A stretch of DNA of 7,511 nt from positions 1 to 7,511 of the forward strand of contig CAKRRF010000069.1 in assembly GCA_934394985.1 (NCBI GenBank), in the 5' to 3' direction. The notes beneath the pieces were generated by a model. That model was not told the origin of the DNA. It saw only the letters and a list, made by a program, of their open reading frames with translations, and did no database searches. A program made the translations under genes and the position numbers. Source of the DNA: an uncultured Marvinbryantia sp. GTDB lineage: Bacteria; Bacillota; Clostridia; Lachnospirales; Lachnospiraceae. Shown piece by piece: positions 4,772 through 7,511 of the stretch; position 1 is the stretch's first letter; each line of letters opens with the position of its first letter.

Positions 4772-6511
4772 ATGATTAAAACAAGATTGATGGGGCTGTT
4801 GTCCCATGCAAAAAAGTATATCGCGTATACGATTTTGTGGCAGTGGGCAGCCCTTCTGTCGCAGGTATTGGCAGTCTTTTCTATCGCAGATTTACTGGAA
4901 CGGGTGGTGTACCGGGCAGTAACCGTACCGATTATTGAACGGACGATATTGATTTTAGTTCTGGTTGTGATCATCCGATTTGTATGTGAACGGATGGGAG
5001 CAAGGTCTTCCTATCTGGCATGTGTGGATGTAAAGCGGATTCTGAGAGAAAAGATTTATGAGAAAATGTTGAAGCTGGGAGCTTCCTACAGTGAGCAGGT
5101 ATCCTCCTCAGAGGTCGTACAGGTGTCGACCGAAGGTGTGGAGCAGTTGGAAACATACTTTGGAAAATATCTTCCACAGTTATTCTACAGTCTGATTGCA
5201 CCACTGACATTATTTATCATTCTTTGCAGAGTAAGTCTGAAAGCGAGTGCGATACTGCTGATCTGTGTACCGTTGATTCCGATTTCCATCGTGGTGGTAC
5301 AGAAAGTAGCAAAGAGATTATTGAGTAACTATTGGAGCATCTATACCGGACTGGGTGATTCGTTCCTTGAAAATTTACAGGGACTTACCACTCTGAAGAT
5401 TTATCAGGCAGACCAGCAGAAAGCAGATGAGATGGATGTGGAATCTCAGAATTTCCGCAGAATTACAATGAAGGTGCTGACCATGCAGCTCAATTCCACC
5501 AGTGTGATGGATATTGTGGCGTATGGTGGAGCTGCCATCGGTATGGCAGTTGCGGTATCCGAATTCCTAAAGGGAAATATCAGTGTAGCAGGAACTTTAT
5601 GTATTGTCCTGCTTGCCAGCGAGTTTTTTCTGCCACTCAGACTGCTTGGTTCATTTTTCCATATCGCAATGAATGGTATGGCAGCCAGTGATAAAATTTT
5701 CAAGATTTTAGATTTACCAGAACCACAGGCTGGAGAAAAAACACTGCCGGAGGTTGCGTTAGATATTACATTAAAAGATGTACATTTTTCTTATAAAGAG
5801 AACAGAGAGATTTTAAAAGGAATCAGCTTAAATCTTCCGGCAGGAAGTTTTGTATCACTGGTTGGTGAATCCGGATGTGGTAAGAGTACGATTGCCGGAA
5901 TCCTTGCAGCAAAGAACCGGGGATATAACGGAGAAATCACCATCGGTGGTGTACCGCTTAATGAAGTGAATGAAACCAATCTGATGCAGAGGGTTGTTCT
6001 GGTTCGCCATAACAGCTATCTGTTCAAAGGTACAGTAGAAGAAAATCTGAAGATGGCAAAACCGGATGCAACGAAAGAAGAGATGGAAGCTGTCCTTCAG
6101 AAAGTCAATCTCTTAGGGTTCTTACAGACACAGGATGGCTTGCAGACACAGTTATCAGAAAAAGCAAGCAACCTGTCCGGTGGTCAATGTCAGAGGCTGG
6201 TGATTGCCAGAGCATTGCTTCGGACAGAAAGTGCAGTTTATATTTTTGATGAAGCCGCATCCAATATCGATGTGGAAAGTGAAGAACTGATTATGAACGT
6301 GATCCACGAACTGGCAAAGACAAAGACGGTGCTTTTGATTTCCCACAGACTGGCAAATGTTGTGAAGTCTGATAAGATTTATTTCTTAAAAGACGGAGAA
6401 ATCAAAGAAAGCGGAAAGCATGACGAACTGATGAGCCAGAATGGTGCATACAGACATCTGTATGAAAGCCAGATGGCATTGGAAAACTATGGAAAAGGAG
6501 GAGCGGCATAA
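4772..6511 (+). CDS. CydD-like ABC exporter half-transporter (permease fused to ATPase)
   Basis: A 579-residue half-transporter (numbered from ATG 4772) with an exporter-type membrane domain (about 1-305, six helices) and an ATPase domain (about 330-579). The membrane domain has the LETYFGKYLPQLFYSLIAPLTL stretch (126-147) typical of CydD and its relatives. In the ATPase domain I see Walker A GESGCGKST (365-373), signature LSGGQ (468-472), Walker B VYIFDE (489-494, E494), D-loop SNID (497-500) and switch H525. The Q-loop glutamine seems replaced: where most exporters read VPQxxYLF, this has VRHNSYLF, with H413 in its place. It should pair with the product of the next gene as a heterodimer. 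CydDC of E. coli exports glutathione and cysteine and supports cytochrome bd assembly, but many Firmicutes relatives have other or unknown substrates and no cyd genes are seen here, so the substrate is open. The TAA stop overlaps the next ATG by one base. Confidence 0.92.
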   Translation: MIKTRLMGLLSHAKKYIAYTILWQWAALLSQVLAVFSIADLLERVVYRAVTVPIIERTILILVLVVIIRFVCERMGARSSYLACVDVKRILREKIYEKMLKLGASYSEQVSSSEVVQVSTEGVEQLETYFGKYLPQLFYSLIAPLTLFIILCRVSLKASAILLICVPLIPISIVVVQKVAKRLLSNYWSIYTGLGDSFLENLQGLTTLKIYQADQQKADEMDVESQNFRRITMKVLTMQLNSTSVMDIVAYGGAAIGMAVAVSEFLKGNISVAGTLCIVLLASEFFLPLRLLGSFFHIAMNGMAASDKIFKILDLPEPQAGEKTLPEVALDITLKDVHFSYKENREILKGISLNLPAGSFVSLVGESGCGKSTIAGILAAKNRGYNGEITIGGVPLNEVNETNLMQRVVLVRHNSYLFKGTVEENLKMAKPDATKEEMEAVLQKVNLLGFLQTQDGLQTQLSEKASNLSGGQCQRLVIARALLRTESAVYIFDEAASNIDVESEELIMNVIHELAKTKTVLLISHRLANVVKSDKIYFLKDGEIKESGKHDELMSQNGAYRHLYESQMALENYGKGGAA

Positions 6512-7511
6512 TGAGTGAAAAGATAAATACAACAAAACGCAGAAGTGCCATCCGGATCATGGGAAGTCTGATTGGTCTGGTAAAACCTCTGCTCCATATT
6601 ATGCTGGCGGCAATCATCCTTGGAACATTAGGTTACTTATGTGCGATTTTCCTGACGATATTGGCAGGACAGGTTATCGTGCATGGACTTCTGACAGGAG
6701 TAGCCGGAATAATTGTTCCGGTGGACAATATGTGGCTGGCATTTACCCCGGTAAAAATCATTATCACAGTCATGATTGTGATTGCAATGCTTCGCGGAAT
6801 CCTACATTATGCGGAACAGTATTGTAATCATTTTATCGCTTTTAAATTGTTAGCAACCATCCGTCATAAAGTGTTTGCTTCCTTAAGAAAACTCTGCCCG
6901 GCAAAACTGGAGGGACGGGACAAGGGAAATCTGATCTCTATTATTACAACGGATATTGAATTACTGGAAGTGTTTTATGCACATACCATTTCACCGATTG
7001 CGATTGCAACACTGACCTCGATTGTTATGGTGATTTTTATTGGAAGATATCACTGGTTAGCGGGTTTGCTTGTACTGGCAGCTTATCTGATTGTCGGTGT
7101 AGCTATTCCGATGTGGAATGGAGAACGTGGCAGCCAGAAGGGAATGGAATTTAGAACAAATTTCGGAGAACTGAACAGCTTTGTTCTGGACTCTTTACGA
7201 GGACTGGATGAGACTATCCAGTACGGACAGGGTGAAAAGAGAAAAGAGCAGATGTCGGAACGTTCTAAAAACCTTGCAGGAATGCAGAAATCATTAAGCA
7301 AAATGGAAGGCTCACAGCGTTCATTCACGAACATGGTTATCCTGTTTGCATCTTTTGGAATGCTGGCGCTGACCATCTGGCTGTATGACAAAGGTGCGAT
7401 GGGATTCGAGGGAATCTTAACCTGTACCATCGCAATGATGGGTTCTTTCGGACCGGTAGTGGCATTATCAAGCCTGTCTAACAATCTGAACCAGACACTG
7501 GCAAGTGGTGA
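6511..7511 (+). CDS. CydC-like ABC exporter half-transporter, 5' part (runs off the window)
   Basis: An open frame of 333 codons with no stop before the window ends. It encodes the membrane domain of the second half-transporter, with helices near 20-55, 76-97, 157-177, 182-202, 272-291 and 299-320. The stretch GNLISIITTDIELLEVFYAHTISPIAIA (139-166) is the counterpart of the CydC/CydD intracellular loop and third helix, and FGELNSFVLDSLRGLDETIQYGQGEKR (218-244) is the usual second intracellular loop. The ATPase domain must lie beyond the window. The start is firm: AAGGAGG ends about 10 bases before ATG 6511, and the ATG shares one base with the TAA of the previous gene (TAATG), a strong sign of translational coupling and of matched amounts of the two subunits. 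It should act as the heterodimer partner of the preceding protein. Confidence 0.92.
   Translation, partial: MSEKINTTKRRSAIRIMGSLIGLVKPLLHIMLAAIILGTLGYLCAIFLTILAGQVIVHGLLTGVAGIIVPVDNMWLAFTPVKIIITVMIVIAMLRGILHYAEQYCNHFIAFKLLATIRHKVFASLRKLCPAKLEGRDKGNLISIITTDIELLEVFYAHTISPIAIATLTSIVMVIFIGRYHWLAGLLVLAAYLIVGVAIPMWNGERGSQKGMEFRTNFGELNSFVLDSLRGLDETIQYGQGEKRKEQMSERSKNLAGMQKSLSKMEGSQRSFTNMVILFASFGMLALTIWLYDKGAMGFEGILTCTIAMMGSFGPVVALSSLSNNLNQTLASG

Noticed and set aside
7083..7484. A 133-codon minus-strand open frame at the window end
   Set aside because: It lies antisense to the CydC-like membrane domain, which is open through the window edge and matches its family; no minus-strand RBS or motif supports it.
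1..7511. CRISPR arrays, tRNA or rRNA genes, insertion sequences, attachment sites
   Set aside because: No regularly spaced repeats, cloverleaf-like sequence, transposase or integrase motifs, or flanking direct repeats were seen on either strand by eye.

Overview
The window looks like a chromosomal stretch from a low-to-mid GC anaerobic Firmicute, most likely a gut member of the Lachnospiraceae/Clostridia. The grounds are strong AGGAGG-type ribosome binding sites, AT-rich intergenic DNA with consensus sigma-A promoters, an ECF-type ATPase, a DmpA-type peptidase, and a YbaN/YgbA/CydDC-like gene cluster that I recall from Lachnospiraceae. This assignment rests on style and family content, not on a database match.

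Layout. (1) 1-429: the 3' part of an ABC ATPase of the ECF/cobalt class, whose last ~18 residues do not look like the family. (2) 430-644: a strong promoter (504-531), a dyad over the expected transcription start, and a long terminator-like hairpin, all before the next start codon. (3) 645-2616: a two-gene metal/redox unit. The first gene encodes a fusion of an HMA metallochaperone domain, a UreH/DsbD-like membrane domain and a cupredoxin-like domain. The second encodes a DUF2318 (FtrD-like) lipoprotein with two CxxC pairs. (4) 2653-3717, minus strand: a DmpA/P1-family (S58) self-processing aminopeptidase with its own RBS, extended -10 and terminator; it is visibly more GC-rich than the genes before it. 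(5) 3718-4007: divergent regulatory DNA with a second strong promoter and a leader of about 130 nt. (6) 4008-7511: a tight four-gene operon of a DUF454/YbaN membrane protein, a YgbA family cysteine-rich protein (the NO-responsive 'nitrous oxide-stimulated promoter' family), and two half-size ABC exporters resembling CydD and CydC. The last one runs off the window.

How the genes may work together. The 645-2616 pair carries Cys/Met-rich sites on both sides of the membrane and probably handles copper or iron, or thiol redox linked to them. The 4008-7511 operon joins a family induced by nitric oxide in enterobacteria to a heterodimeric CydDC-like exporter. CydDC of E. coli exports cysteine and glutathione, so a thiol-export or nitrosative-stress role is a reasonable but untested inference. 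No RNA genes, CRISPR arrays, insertion sequences or complete mobile elements were seen.
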